A stretch of 64,000 bases of DNA from Rhododendron vialii (lineage: Eukaryota > Streptophyta > Magnoliopsida > Ericales > Ericaceae). The DNA is taken from the NCBI RefSeq assembly GCF_030253575.1, contig NC_080569.1, positions 26,672,501-26,736,500 of the forward strand. The letters run 5' to 3'. Positions 44,301 to 55,862 of this stretch are shown piece after piece. The position numbers and the translations under genes were made by a program. Each line of letters begins with the position of its first letter. Positions within the stretch are counted from its first letter, which is position 1. The notes under the pieces were generated by a model. That model did not search any database. It saw only the letters and a program-made list of their open reading frames with translations, and was not told where the DNA came from.

Positions 44301-47300
44301 TTCAAAATACGGTAAACTGCATCCAGGTGCGCTGTATGTGGCTCATGCAATTGACCGACAACTCCAACGGCATATTTAATATCTGGTCTAGTATGAGATA
44401 AGTATATCAGACGGCCCACAAGTCTCTAATATCTCTCATTATCTGTATGCTCTCCAACATTCCACTAAGATGATGATTAGCCTCAATAGGAGAGTCTGAA
44501 GGTTTGCATCCCAACATACCTATTTCTTCCAAAAGATCAAGAATATACTTCATTTGGGAGATAATAATGCCTTTGTCAAATTGGGCCACCTCCATCCCAA
44601 GAAAGTATCTTTAAGATCCCAAGTCTTTAATTTTGCACTCTTGAGCATGATGAGCTTTAAGATTGAGTATTTCATCAACATCATTGCCTGTCATAATTAT
44701 GTCATCCACACAGACAATACTAATAACAATCTTATCATTACCTCCTTTGATGAACATAGTATGATCTGCATGACTCTGCCTGTATCCGAATCTCAACATA
44801 GCTTTGAGAAATATGTCAAACCAAGCTCTAGGTGATTGCTTTAATCCATAGAGGGCCTTTCTCAATTTACACACCTTCCCTTCAGTAACAGAGGAAGAGA
44901 AGTGGTATATCCATGTACACTTTTTCTTCTAAGTCACCATGAAAAAATGCATTTTTTACATCAAATTGTTGAAAAGGCCAATTCAAAATAGCAGCACAAG
45001 AGAGCAAAGTCCGAATAGAGTTCATCTTTGCTACTGGAGCAAAGGTTTCCTCATAGTCGATACTGTATGTCTGAGTAAAGCCCTTGGCAACAAGTCTCGC
45101 CTTGTATCTCTCAATCGTTCCATCTGCTTTATGTTTTACTGTGAACACCCATTTACAACCCACTGATTTCTTTCCCTCGGGAGGAGACACTAGTCCCCAG
45201 ATGCCATTCTTTTTCAAAGCTATCATCTCCTCTATCATAGCTTCTTTCCACTTAGGTATTACGAGTGCTTCCTTCCAACTCTGTGAAATAGATATGGAAG
45301 AGAGAGGAAACAAATGCACGATACAAAGAGGATAAACAATCATATGAAACAAACTGTGAAATGGAATGTTGAGTACATGTTCTAACTCCTTTTCTAAGAG
45401 CAACAGGAGCATCAAGATCATCAGAAACGAGAATGGATGGTTCATTACCAGATGTGTCAGCCGAAAGATTCAGAGAAACTGGAATTGAAGCTGGAGTAGG
45501 TGATAGTGATTGACCAGGTGGTATCGCACAATAGAATTTTGGGACATGCGATTGATAAGATAAGCTGCAGGAAGAATAGTTTTGCCCCAATAGGGGCACG
45601 GGGTCCTCGTCAAGAAGAGGAGTTTGGTGTGACTTGCTTGGCGTAAAAGTTGCTAATTCCTAGCTTGTAGTCTTCTAGTTAAACCTTTTGATTTATGGAA
45701 AATTGAGTAGATTAGGCCGTGGTTTTATGCTTAGTGTGTGTTGACCCCAAGTACTTTCCACATATATCTCATGTTCTTGTTCTTTAGCTTTATTGCAATT
45801 TACTTTGATTGTTGATTTAAATTGCTTAATATGGAACTTGGTTAGTGGCTTTGAATTTGTGGTTGAGTTAATTTTTAATTGGTGTGGGACTTTGTAGCGC
45901 ATTAGATAATTTCAGTAAATAAGGGTATTGATTTATAGAGCATCATGGCAGAAAAGATTCATGTGCCACAAATTGAGGCAGAAGCATTGTTTTGATTTGG
46001 TTGTATATATTGACACAGACCAAGAAGAAGCAAAGAATCAACCGGAACTAACACATCAGCAAGTCAAGGCTCACCCAGTTGATTATAGTTGTGTCAACAG
46101 AAGTAGGCCTTGCTTGCGGATGTGTTAATTTTCTATTACTTTCTTGGTTTATTTCTTGGTCAGCATACTTATTTTTTTGCTCCTTTGTTGTTGTTTTTTT
46201 TTTTCTTCATTTTTTGCTTTTTTGGGTTAGCTAGGATTGATTGCTACAGAGATCAGATGGGGATGGTTTTGAAGTTGTTCCTTCTTCCATGTTCCTTCAT
46301 TTTTTCAAGTTGATGCTCTTCTTAGGTGCTAGGAAGATGACCAAGAAATTGTGGGAATTGTTGTGATCTTATGATTCGAAGGATTTCTCGACTTCTGCCA
46401 AACAGTATTTTATTTTGTACAAGGGGACCTAAAATGGAAATATCTAGAAATGAGAAACGTTGCAATTGTAGTTTGATGCCAGCTTATATTTCACCCCACT
46501 TCATGCTTACTCTACAAAAATGTGACTTATAAAATCAGGCAGTTAAAGGTAGTTCCAATCTTTTTCTCAGATATCTCAATGGATGAGCGACAAAGGGCCC
46601 GTTTCAATTGCTGATGCTGCCACCCGCCTGCGTTTGATCTTCAGGGTTCATGGCCTAGAACAAGTAGAGAAATATTTCAATAATCTCCCCCAACAGTTAA
46701 AAGGCTTTGAGGTTTATACTTCCCTTCTCAACTGCTATGCTGATGAAAATTCCATAGAAAAAGCTGAGTCAATCATGCAGAAGTTAGGGGATATGGGTTT
46801 TGATAGGACACCCTTTTGTTACAATATGCTGTTGAATCTCTATTGTCGCATTGGAAGCAGGGAAAAAGTAGATTCATTAATGCACGAAATGGAAGAGAAG
46901 GGCTGTTGTAATGAACATACATTCACAATCCTCTCGAGTGCATATGCTGCCGCTTCTGATAGGGATGGAATTGATGGTATTGTGGAAAAAATGGAATCTG
47001 ATCCCAAAGTCATCATGAAACATAGAACTTATGCTATTGCTGCAGATGGGTACTTGAAGGTTGGCCAACTGGACAGGGCATTGGAAATGCTGAAGAAACT
47101 GGAGGGACATATATCAACCGAGAAGAGAAAGAATATTTTATTTCCTATCCTCCTCACACTTTACACAAAAACTGGAAACAAAGACGAGTTGTACCGGATA
47201 TGGAATTTGTACAAAGAAAATGTGAAAATCTACAACAAAGGATATATAACCATTCTAAGCTCGCTTTTGAAGTTTAATGACATTGAGGGTGCTGAAAAGA

Positions 47301-47698
47301 TTTTCAAGGAGTGGGAATCAAGGGGTTTATTCTATGATATGCGGATCCCAAACTTTGTTATTGATGCTTATAGCAGAAATGGACATATGGGAAAGGCTGA
47401 AGACCTTCTTCACAACGGAATAAGAAAAGGCGGCAAGCCCTTCTTTACAACGTATTATTGTTTAACGGGTGGGTATATTTTAGATAATCAAGTTCCTAAA
47501 GCGGCAGAAGCATTGAAGAAAGCAATGGTTACTAGTTCGAAGATCAGGAAGGATACACTGGTGACCTGTTTGGAATATTTAGAAGGAAAGGGAGATGTGG
47601 ATCGAGCGGAGGAGTTCATTAGCCTACTGAGGACTGAGGGTCTCTTCTCAGCAGCCGTTCACGAGAAATTGCTCAACTGTATCAAGAATAGGACATAA
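41385..47698 (+). CDS. P-class PPR protein (At2g20710-like), PPR-2
   Basis: Exons 41385-41663 (93 codons) and 46571-47698 (ending TAA) splice in phase 0 at GAG/gtttgc and cag/ATATCTCAA to 468 residues. The N terminus (MNRSLSSSLYSRSKSTYQNL) is Ser/Arg-rich and lacks acidic residues, as in mitochondrial presequences. LYRRISPLGD and LRLIIKELKVFSRFRQALE follow, matching exon 1 of PPR-1. Exon 2 carries nine to ten PPR units, such as FCYNMLLNLYCRIGSREKVD, KGYITILSSLLKFNDIEGAE and RIPNFVIDAYSRNGHMGKAE. It ends without E/DYW domains. Presumed role: organellar RNA binding; the target is unknown. The intron (4.9 kb) holds an RTE-LINE relic, a hAT-like element and a Ty1-copia relic. PPR-3 is a close paralogue over both exons, the intron and the promoter. 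Both frames are intact, so both may be expressed. Confidence 0.92.
41816..42062 (+). mobile_element. RTE-type LINE 3' fragment in PPR-2 intron
   Basis: Shares blocks with the fragments at 11088-11281 (opposite strand) and 53985-54222: GGCTTTGATTTG, CACTGTTTCAGTGGTATGCT, TTTTGTGCATATATGTCAAA, GTTAGGTCTGTCTCCAATC. Present in both PPR-2 and PPR-3, so it was inserted before their duplication. A second, more decayed RTE-like patch, also shared, lies at 42640-42790 and 56575-56730. Confidence 0.55.
42796..43308. mobile_element. hAT-like element, 513 bp, with empty site in paralogue
   Basis: Starts AAGGGCTATAAATGAACTG and ends GCTCGTTTACAGCTCTA. Flanked by GGCAACA (42789-42795 and 43309-43315). The paralogous PPR-3 intron reads GATGGGCAACATTAAG at about 56726-56741 with no insert. 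The interior is rich in GGCTCG and CGAGTTCG motifs. Confidence 0.8.
44063..45600 (-). mobile_element. Defective Ty1-copia retrotransposon fragment (reverse transcriptase to RNase H)
   Basis: On the minus strand, across several frames: KWKEAMIEEMIALKKNGIW, VGCKWVFTVKHKADGTIERY, KARLVAKGFTQTYSIDYEET, DVKNAFFHGDLEEKVYMDIP, LRKALYGLKQSPRAWFD, then VDDIIMTGNDVDEI, ending in a broken RNase H start near 44200. The catalytic YVDD reads CVDD, and frameshifts and stops break the frame. No LTRs recognised. It lies within a 2.5-kb stretch of PPR-2 intron (about 43412-45921) that PPR-3 lacks. Confidence 0.9.
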
Positions 47699-48180
47699 TG
47701 ACAACGATTTGCGTTCAAATCAGGGGGAATTTTGCGATTGGAGTTGGAGAAATCAGCAGTACTCAATGCGGAAGCCAGGGGTGCAACCGAGTCCTAGAAT
47801 TCTTTACTGGTTATGTATAGTTCGCCAAGACTCGATCAATAAGGTCATTTTCATCAAGTTTCTTACCAGTGATGAAGTACCTCGTTTGATGACCACAGGT
47901 CCACAGTAGTTATTCATTTACAGCTTATCTTCTTCTTTTTTTGACAAGATTCATTTTTAGCTGGTTGTTGGCATTCTCATCTCTCACTGCCAAACTCACC
48001 AGTATTCCCCGTCTTCGTGAACTCTTCTTATTTAGGTATCACAGCCGTCGGAAACCCATGTTTAAAAAAGAGAGAGTAGCAGTTATGTTACACTCCTACA
48101 AATTTAGTGGCTGTGATTAGTTGGGTTTTAAGTCACGAGAGTACTGTGAGGAATAGATTTTCCTCCAATATATTTCCCGA
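47699..48180. other. PPR-2 3' flank
   Basis: Probable 3' UTR and spacer; nothing else recognised. Confidence 0.4.
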
Positions 48181-48532
48181 AGTAGCAGTGTTGTAAGAGC
48201 ATCCTCGTCTCACTCTCTAAATCTCATGGCAAACTGGTACTGTATTTTTTGAACGCCGGGGATTGATGTGGATGCTTTAAGAAAGACAGAGATGCTTTAT
48301 TACACTGGAGAATTTCTGGAAAGGGTTGGTAGCAAACTTGATTTGACTGTCATGGTTGTTGGCTCCCTGCGAATCGAGACCATGTGGCTTAAATCAAATC
48401 TGGGAAGGAGCTTTTTAAATTCATGTGTTTTTGCTATTTATGCTTTTGAGAATATTTGTCAATTCTTTTTTCTTTTTTTTTTTCGATCTGCCCCCCGACG
48501 AGAGAAGTTATGAAAGTAAAAAAAAAAAACGA

Positions 48533-48660
48533 ATGGTGCTCCAACTTAAATGGAAGTTTCACAAATAAAACACGCAAAATTAAGAAAATTAAGAAGGAAT
48601 GGTGCTCCAACTTAAATGGAAGTTTCACAAATAAAACACGCAAAACGAAGAAAACTAAGG
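48533..48660. repeat. Two-copy direct repeat, about 64 bp
   Basis: AATGGTGCTCCAACTTAAAT and about 44 following bases (GGAAGTTTCACAAATAAAAC and an A/G-rich tail) occur twice in succession. Confidence 0.9.
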
Positions 48661-49343
48661 AAAGTTGTATTTCGTGATTTTTGGGGGTTAGAAACTATTA
48701 CTTTACTTTCTCGTTTCCTCTTCCTTGACTTCATCGAACATATCAAAAAAAATTACCGAACAAATGCTCCCTCACCTCAAAATTTGTGTTGCGTGACTAC
48801 TTGTGTCAACTCAAAAATTTACTTTACGAATGCTCCCTCAAAACAAAATTCAATTACTTGTATTCTCCTACGGCTTTTTATAAAAAAGAAAAAAAAAGTG
48901 GTATCCTAATAATAGTGCATTTTGATTGTGACAAAATGCATTCCCACTTTGATGCCATATAGGAATATACTCATAACCTAAAAGGGCAAAATACGAAAGA
49001 GAATTTATTTTTACTCTCTTTTTTGTCTTTATCTATTTGAATTTACTATCTTGTCTTTCATCCAATACAATTTTTCACACATTCAATGACAATATTGTAA
49101 ATTGTGAATAAAAACAAAAACAAAAAGAATGTGGATGTTTGAAAGTGTGAAAATCATTTCCCAATACGAAAACAAATCTCCCCAACACCCCCACAGACTA
49201 AGATAAATGATGTGGCTTAAGTGGCCCAAAGTACGGGCTTTAAAGTTGGGCTTGGGTTTTCGGCCCAATGTACTAAAATTCCAGCCCGTAGTCCATAAGC
49301 CCCAAATCTCTCTTTCTCTCTCTCTCTGGTATTGTACTGTACA

Positions 49344-49689
49344 TAGGGCTACTAAACAGACTAAGCCACACGAGTTTGAGCTTGTGGTCGTTTGTTAAAA
49401 TCTTGTTCAATATTGGCTTGTAAATATTAAAATATCTAAACCAAGCTTTAACATTTTTTTGAAGCTCGTTAATATTTCAAACCAAGCTTGAACAAGATAT
49501 TACTTTATTCGCTTATTATGGAGTATAAAAAATTCAAGTTACTTAGATTGGCTTGTATTTGGCTTGAATAAAGTTTGTTTGAGATCGGCTTATCTCATAA
49601 GCAAGCTAAGCTTAAACATATTTTTGAGGCTCGTTAAGTTTTCAAACCAAGTTTAATCAAATACATACTGGACTCATTTATCACCCCTA
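49344..49689. mobile_element. hAT-like element, 346 bp, in the leader of the truncated PPR copy
   Basis: Starts TAGGGCTACTAAACAG and ends TTTATCACCCCTA. Flanking 8-mers ACTGTACA (49336-49343) and AATGTACA (49690-49697) match at 7 of 8. PPR-2 shows the uninterrupted site (ATTGTACTGTACACACTG). Same family as 28387-28698. Confidence 0.85.
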
Positions 49690-49983
49690 AATGTACAGTT
49701 TATAACACACTGCTTCAAACTCTGCTCCTTTCTTAATGAAGCTTTCTCTCTCTAGCTCCCTCTATTTTGTACTACTATTGAATATTGCTCCTCTATTTTT
49801 GTTTTTTCTAATATTGTATACATCGGTGGAAGTGAACAAGAGATTAGTAAGTTATTCCACAAAATGTTCAGGGGCTGTTTATGTCCCCGAACCCACAAAC
49901 GACTCCTCTCAGGCACCATATGTTACATGTCAAATTGCCAAATAAAAAGTAATGGGTCCCACCAGTAACATATATACACAACT

Positions 49984-51592
49984 TGTCACACCCCAAAAAT
50001 GAGAAGTGACCGGCCGTAAACCATGAGGCTAATCCATGAAACACGCAGCCTAAATAAATCAAAGTAACCGAAAATCAAATGATCACTTTTTCATTATTAA
50101 TCAAATCAAAAGCCAAATATGTCTCATCATAAACATGGGGCACAACCATCCCACGAACCAAACAATATCCAATAATCCAACAATAATTAAAAGAATTTGT
50201 TATCTAACAATTGTTTCAAATGCGGAAGCGATTTTTAAAATAAAACTAGAATGAGACACCCTAAGGAGGTCAACAAAAGAAATCCCCGAGATGCCACCAG
50301 AGTCCTTCTCTAACTCCCCAACTTGCTTGAAAGAGAAGTTGGAGTAAATCCGTCAGCTGACAAACTCAGTGAATAGCAAGTATGTATAATAAATAAAGTT
50401 GAAAGCGAGGATTAAAATAATTTACCATTAAATCATAATTTAGCATACGAGGTGTCCAATAGAATAATAAATTAATCAATGAAGCATTTAACCAAATAAA
50501 TATTCTTAGTGGTGATCACAACAATAACTCCATCAACAATGGGGAACCACAATCAAATAGTACCATGGCCAAAATAAATCTCATCAAAATTGGATCCAAT
50601 ATCGAACTTAGAGTCACCAGGGTTGGCAGCCTGTAGTACTTTTCCCTAAGACGATCCGATGAAAGAAAGCCGTTAAGCATTAGGGTCACCGGCCTAACAC
50701 GGTCTTTTCCCCAATGGCCAGGGTCACCAACACTAGAAGGAATAAGTTCCTTGGACTTCCGAAATAAATGTTCCCATTAATATCCACCAAAGTTCTCACC
50801 AAAAAGAATATTAACAATTGATCTCAGAAAATTCATCGCATGCCAATTTATAGAACAACTTTTAAACAATTTTGAGTCTCCGAATAACATTCATATAAAT
50901 TTCTGAAGGAAATCCTTTTAAGGGACATAGGGAACTTTCGAAATACATAACATACTTAACTACTCACCTGGGTCCAAAGTTAAGGCAATCGAACGACACA
51001 AAATGATGCTAACCTGAACAAAATAATCAAGATACAATCACTGACTATAAAACAAGTATAACTTCTCCATAACCATAAGGACTACCTACATAGAACGGAA
51101 CCTACACTAAAACATCCCGAGCCACCATAACGACAAAATCCAAACTCCGAACTCCGTACACCAAATCAAAATGCACACACACATCACTTGGTGTTTCCCA
51201 CGCACAAACCACCAATCCTCACCACATTAATATACTTATACAATCTAGATTCTATATACTATAAGCAAAAATATGTGTATTAACCACTCCAAGTCACAGC
51301 ACAGCACACACGCACTTGCACCAATCACCACCTCGGCCATACACGGCACATGATCTCTCTCTCTCTCTCAAAAGCGGCACCCACCAAATCAACATAAATA
51401 ATTTCCACCCAATTAACTTACTGCTGAACCGAACTTTGAGTAGTACTGAAACAATAAGATCAATTCAAAACTTACCACGATCGAAGACGAGGACGAGGAT
51501 GACCTCGAAATCTTTGACTGCGCTGCTCTTTCCTTCTCAACGATCTCTTAAATGTAACCCTAATCAATTAACCTTATGAATATATCTATCTA
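49984..51592 (-). mobile_element. Possible LTR (solo or partial) of an unidentified retrotransposon
   Basis: On the minus strand the right end reads TTTGGGGTGTGACA, a common end of plant LTRs, and a TGTAC start near 51592 would give TG...CA ends about 1.6 kb apart. No matching 5-bp duplication, primer-binding site or coding region was found. The region has no gene of its own. Confidence 0.3.
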
Positions 51593-52216
51593 AGTACAAC
51601 TCTTATAAACCATCCACTAACAACGTTGCACCCTAAATTTTAGCTAATTAGTTAATTAGAGGTTCACGTATATAAATGGCAAAATAGATTTTCTTATATT
51701 TACTCCTATCCATATAATACCAATTTATAGAATTACCTTCTAGTACCACTATTTATCCAGAATCAATCACATACTCCAAAGATTTCAATCGTGACAAAAA
51801 TACCCATAGCACTCGCAAAATAATTATTTGGGACCCAACCATAACACCAATTAATAACGGCAATATAAATAATTAAATAAATAAAAATGCTATGCCATAA
51901 CACAACTTTCATAATACGTACCCCATGACCATTGGATTATTTTGCGAATGTTGGTTTCATGATGTGCATGGGATTATGGGAATGGGTACTTACCGAATAA
52001 GATTTGCACTTTTCACGTCCGGGGCTTGCACATGGAGATGGCAATCTCGCATGAACCGTTGGTTACCTCAATCATACCGAATTGATTTGTGCAATTTTTA
52101 ACCAAATTTTTAACTGTGGTTTTGATTTTGGTTTCATGCAATAACCATACAAAAAATTGTTTCGAACTGTAACTATAACCGAACCATTAAGCAATATATA
52201 TATATATATATATATA

Positions 52217-52640
52217 ACAAGGTAAGGGCGCCCTTACCTGATTGAATCTGTATATCAGTCCCCTTCAGGTAAGGGCGCCCTTACCTTGTTAAGGTAAGGG
52301 CTTCCCTTTTTCTCCCTTTTCCCGATCGAAGTTCGATGATCCGAGCCGCTCAATGTGTTCAGAACGTGATTTTAAGGGTACCCGCAAGAAATCAAGAAAA
52401 AAAAAATATTAGGAAGGGCTTCATTCGAACAGTTTTTATTTGAACCGTTCGATAAAAAATAAACAAAAACTGCTCGGATAAAGCCCTTCCCGGTCATTTT
52501 TTTTGCCGATTTCTTGTGAGTACCCTTAAAAACACGTTCTAAACACATTGAGCGGCTCGGATCATCGAAATTCGATCGAAAAATAGGAGGTCCTTACCTT
52601 AACAAGGTAAGGGCGCCCTTACCTGATTGAATCTGTATAT
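52217..52640. mobile_element. Foldback element with terminal direct repeats, between AT microsatellites
   Basis: A 40-bp block starting AACAAGGTAAGGGCGCCCTT is repeated directly at 52217-52256 and 52601-52640. Between them is an inverted repeat: GATGATCCGAGCCGCTCAA pairs with TTGAGCGGCTCGGATCATC, and AGGAAGGGCTT pairs with AAGCCCTTCC, with a loop near 52435-52455. (AT)n tracts flank both ends. Confidence 0.7.
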
Positions 52641-52989
52641 ATATATATATATACACACACATGCATACTTATATTATAAAGTAAGAATTGTTATGGTTTG
52701 ACTTTCAATAATTACTTTATACAATGACTTATTTCGTATTGCATTTATTATTTATACTTGATAGCCTATCTCTTTTCCTTTTTCTGCTATTCTACTAGTC
52801 GAGTGTTGAACACGACATCAACGACATGTATTGACATTGTTGTTGGATATTTAGTCTTTTAACTCTATTTTAAAATGTTGACCACTAATTTCGGTGAGAA
52901 ATCGAACCGAACTGATAACCGTGAGTTTTGGTTTTACTGATAATCGAACCGTTGCCATCCCTAAATGCACAAGGATAATCTCTTGAGAC

Positions 52990-53138
52990 AGGATCGGCCC
53001 AATAGAATAAATGAGGAGCCAACAAGGCCCAAATAACTGTACACCAGGCATAACTGCCCAAATTTCAGGCTTGCAACTCCGAAGACGTTGGGCTTGGGTT
53101 TTCGGCTAAAATTCCAGCCCATAGTCCATAATCGCAAA

Positions 53139-53185
<47 letters not shown>

Positions 53186-53248
53186 CTGCTATTTTGTACT
53201 CCTACAGAGTATCAGTATCCCCTGCTTCAAACTCTGCCGCTTTTCACG
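52990..53248 (+). promoter_or_regulatory. PPR-3 promoter and CT leader
   Basis: Homologous to the PPR-2 promoter. GGCCCA cores (near 52996 and 53026), TTGGGCTTGGGTTTTCGGCT (53088 onward) and ATTCCAGCCCATAGTCC are kept. The (TC)n tract is longer (53140-53181) than in PPR-2. Confidence 0.6.
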
Positions 53249-54190
53249 ATGAAGCTCTCTCTCTCTAGCTCCCTCTATTCGCGCTCTAAATCCACTTGCC
53301 AAAACTTGTTAAAACCATTCCTTAACTCGACCTCAACACTAAACTCCTCAACGATTGCAAGGTCCGATTCGCTGTACAGAAGAATATCGCCAGTGGGAGA
53401 CCCTAGGGATTCGGTAGTGCCAGTACTCGATCAATGGGTGCAAGAAGGAAGGTTTCTCGACAGGACGCAGCTTCGACTCATCATCAAAGAGCTCAAAGTC
53501 TACAGACGCTTCCAACACGCCCTTGAGGTTTGCTCGCACTGTGTGTGTATTTATTTTGACTCTCATTTTGGCTTAGTACGATTGGTTATGGGAATCCTTT
53601 AATACAAGTTGTTTTGTGTTCTGTTGTTCATTTTCATGGTACGAGCATCCCCAATCCTCGCCCATTTTATTACCCATAACCAATATTTGAGTAAAAAGAC
53701 CCATCTGCAATGTCATACCCATTTGAATTCTGCCCATATCCTCACCCAAATTTGGGGGGACTCAAGCCCATACCTATTTTTTTCAAACCGTCTTTTCACT
53801 CTCGTTAATTACAAGTATGCCACTCATTAATAACAAGTGTGTCATTCAGTAATAGATTTGGGTAAAAATATGGGTTTAGCATTGGAGATGCCTTACAGTT
53901 TTTGACCCAAATCTCTACACAAATTTGGATGAAAAAAAGGTAAGGGTTGGTGATGCTATGCACAGAAATTGAATTTGGTTTTTATGCCTGCTCTCTTTGT
54001 GCCTTGTGGCTTTGATTTGAGCATGGTTCCACGGCAAAACGTCACTTTAGATCCTCAATTCTTGGAGGTATAAGGGTCATTGTTTAAGTGGTATTCTGAT
54101 AGCAAACACTTTGTGCATATATGTCAAAGATTAGGTCTGCTCCAATACTCTCCCGCTCATACCTACAATGACTGGGGACTATGTGGGCTA

Positions 54191-54224
<34 letters not shown>

Positions 54225-55829
54225 CATTTGATACCAAATGACCAAATGGGTCATCAAAGGAATGCACGTTTAGGTAATGGTTTTGGAAAGGCATGGAGTG
54301 GCTATTCAGTGAGCAAGATGAGTGTAGCGGGAATGAAAATGTTGAGTTGGATGTGTGGTAAGACTAGAAGAGACAAAAATAGAACTGAAACGGTTCGTGA
54401 GAGGGTAGGTGTAACACCTATAGAAGGGAAGTTGAGAGAAAATAGGTTAAGGTGGTTTGGGCATGTCTACTGTAGACCCAGAGATGTAGTAGTTAAGAGA
54501 ACAGATAAGACAGCTTTGGGTAGCAACGCTATGGGGATGGGAAGATCTAAATTGACATTAGATGCTATTGTGAGCAAAGATATGAGTCTAATGGGTTTGA
54601 GTGAAAAATTGGGTCCTGGACAAAGCTCAATGAAGAAAAAAGATTTATGTAGCCAACCCCAATTGATTGAGACATAAAGCTCGGTCTGGTTTGGTTTGGT
54701 TATGGAGTGGCTATTCACCTGAATGATGATTCTATTATTTTTTCGGTGAGCCAAACATGGACATTACCATTTTGAGGAAATTTCCATTTCATTTTAGTTC
54801 CATTCCAATTAACTAGACACTGCCTCAGTATTTTGAACAAATCTTTGGGTCCCGTGAAGAGTAGCGTTTGTTTACTAAGGTTATCAATAGCTCTATTTAG
54901 TGTATAGATATACGTGATATTTTCTCTGAATTCATTGTTTCTCGTAAACGGAAATGCATTTGTCTTATCTTTTTAGGATTCCAGTAGATCTTGTAAGTAG
55001 AAGCAATGGTGGCTCGGTGAATGAGTTAGGGGAAGGAATTTTCGATTGCGGTAGAAAAACTCTGCTAGTGGAGACGGTGGTTTTATTGATGGAATGTAAA
55101 ATTACTGATTGTGAATGTATAGATATACTTAAGTTGAATGAAGTTGAATGGAATGGTTATTACTCCGATGTTTGGTTCACTAAAAATTGAAGGAATTGTC
55201 ATTCCACATGGAATTATTATTCATCCAAATAAAGGAATATCTTTTCCATTTAAAAAATAAAAAATTACGATTTTCATTTTTCCGTCCCTATTTGGATTGT
55301 TAATGTCACTCATAGGCAGCTCCACATGTGCTTATAGGTGGTCAAGTTAACACCTTAAGCTTTTTTACTTTTGAATACTACATGTAAATACTACATGTAA
55401 AAATTTTATCTCATATTTTATTTGAACACTTAGAGCATCTCCGGCCTTCACCCATATTTTTTCTCAAATTTGAATCAAATTTTGGGTAAAAACCCATTTT
55501 GGGTAGACACATCTCCAATCATCAAATCCAAATTTTACACATCTCCCTCTTTCTCTCTCTCTCTAACTAGTCGTTGGAGAAATGGGTCAAGGCAAAAGTT
55601 ATCTCAAATTTGGGAAAAAAAATGGGTAAAACCCAAAATGGGGAAAGGTTTGGGTCAAAGATTGGAGAGAGATTTTTGTGGTTTTTGCCCCATTTTTAAA
55701 TTTAAGTCTTAAAATGATCAAGGCTGGAGATGCTCTTACTCCTCTATAATGAACACCCATTTATTTAGGTAATTTACAATTGAACACCTAATACATTAGC
55801 TCAAATCCAAGGTAGACACTCTTAACGGC

Positions 55830-55862
<33 letters not shown>

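Larger units (their letters stand above)
48260..49763 (+). pseudogene. Truncated third copy of the PPR module (promoter and first ten codons)
   Basis: GGGTTGGTAGCAAACTTGAT at about 48325 matches 40145, showing that the duplicated block starts well upstream. From 49215 the promoter is again clear (TTGGGCTTGGGTTTTCGGCC, then ATTCCAGCCCGTAGTCC, then a CT tract). An ATG at 49737 opens MKLSLSSSLY, after which homology to PPR-2 and PPR-3 stops at about 49763. A hAT-like element (49344-49689) interrupts the leader. No second exon exists before PPR-3. Confidence 0.8.

Noticed and set aside
44063..45600. Ty1-copia relic as an active retrotransposon
   Set aside because: Frameshifts, an altered YVDD motif and missing LTRs show it is dead.
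49984..51592. Complete retrotransposon
   Set aside because: Only LTR-like ends were seen; no primer-binding site, polypurine tract, coding region or target duplication.
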